Origin: Granulicella sp.
Lineage (GTDB): Bacteria; Acidobacteriota; Terriglobia; Terriglobales; Acidobacteriaceae
NCBI GenBank assembly: GCA_027335345.1
Contig: DAHWOF010000069.1
Coordinates: 1-43,127, forward strand
Direction: 5' to 3'
Length of the DNA: 43,127 nt
Part shown: positions 42,918 through 43,127 of the stretch, piece after piece
How positions within the stretch are numbered: the stretch's first letter is position 1
How the letters are laid out: every line of letters starts with the position of its first letter
Translations under genes and position numbers: made by a program
Notes under the pieces: generated by a model
Seen by the model: only the letters and a program-made list of their open reading frames with translations
Database searches by the model: none
What the model was told of the DNA's origin: nothing

Positions 42918-43127
42918 TCAGCGCCTCCTGTCTGTCGAGCCCAGCACAGAGCCTGGCTGCACAGCGGCTCCGCCGGCGATGGAAGGGATAATGCTGAGCT
43001 CGTCGCTCGGGGCGACCACAGTGGCCTCCTTGGCGGGTAGCCAGCGCACGTCATCGTCATTGAGATAGACGTTCACAAAAGAGCGCAGCTTCCCTTCGCT
43101 GGTGAACAGGTGCTGTTGCAGGGCCGG
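42918..43127 (-). CDS. MoaD/ThiS-family sulfur-carrier protein with C-terminal tail (partial, N-terminus outside window)
   Basis: The minus-strand frame from the right edge to the TGA at 42918-42920 encodes 69 residues, including HLFTSEGKLRSFVNVYLND, DDVRWLP and DELSIIPSIAGG. This is the C-terminal half of a MoaD/ThiS ubiquitin-like carrier of the CysO/MoaD2 kind. Carriers of this fold normally end at Gly-Gly; here 16 residues follow (AAVQPGSVLGSTDRRR). In known systems with such tails a JAMM/Mec-type protease exposes the Gly-Gly before activation. It lies 261 bp upstream of the moeB-rhodanese gene in the same direction and is the probable partner. Its start is not in the window. Confidence 0.82.
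   Translation of the reverse strand, partial: PALQQHLFTSEGKLRSFVNVYLNDDDVRWLPAKEATVVAPSDELSIIPSIAGGAAVQPGSVLGSTDRRR

Overview
The window looks like a chromosomal segment from an acidobacterium of the Terriglobia/Acidobacteriaceae type. Reasons: GC-rich coding DNA, a large Oar-like TonB-dependent receptor with an N-terminal carboxypeptidase-regulatory domain, DUF4382/DUF5666 exported proteins, an exosortase/PEP-CTERM exopolysaccharide locus, and carbohydrate/peptide-scavenging hydrolases. This assignment is inference from gene content. No rRNA, tRNA, CRISPR array or insertion sequence was recognised.

Layout. 1-4.1 kb: the tail of an unknown gene, a HAD hydrolase (-) and a secreted GH3 beta-glucosidase (+). 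4.1-21 kb: an exosortase A (XrtA/EpsH) type exopolysaccharide locus built as two divergent blocks. The minus block is exosortase, EpsI and a PrsT-like TPR lipoprotein. The plus block is Wza-like exporter, outer-membrane barrel, Wzz-like chain-length protein, ExeA-like ATPase, BY-kinase and undecaprenyl-phosphate sugar transferase. An NDP-sugar epimerase follows. Then come a DUF6982-like protein, two sigma-54 activators facing away from each other, and one PEP-CTERM protein that is the likely exosortase substrate. 21-25.2 kb: a Met-rich lipoprotein, a small GDCCVxC-family protein and a UDP-sugar 6-dehydrogenase. 25.6-34.7 kb: a Tat-exported glutaminase-like protein, a CocE-type alpha/beta hydrolase, a DUF5666 protein and the Oar-like receptor. 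34.8-43.1 kb: an aldehyde dehydrogenase, an orphan membrane protein lying between two near-identical 30-bp repeats, a divergent allantoate amidohydrolase-like/guanine deaminase pair, homoserine dehydrogenase, and (on -) MoeB-rhodanese preceded by a MoaD/ThiS-family sulfur carrier cut by the window edge.

How it fits together. The most coherent story is the exopolysaccharide/exosortase locus. I find three sequences with the exact GG-N10-GC spacing of sigma-54 promoters, in front of the exosortase operon, the TPR lipoprotein and the wza operon. Two GAFTGA-containing sigma-54 activators are encoded nearby. One of them has a receiver-like domain in which the phospho-acceptor Asp is replaced by Ala; the other has no sensory domain. 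The ATPase gene of the locus carries an in-frame amber codon, with clearly conserved coding sequence continuing after it. At the right edge, a MoaD/ThiS-type carrier with a 16-residue tail after its Gly-Gly lies beside MoeB-rhodanese and close to homoserine dehydrogenase. This suggests protein-thiocarboxylate sulfur transfer linked to amino-acid synthesis.
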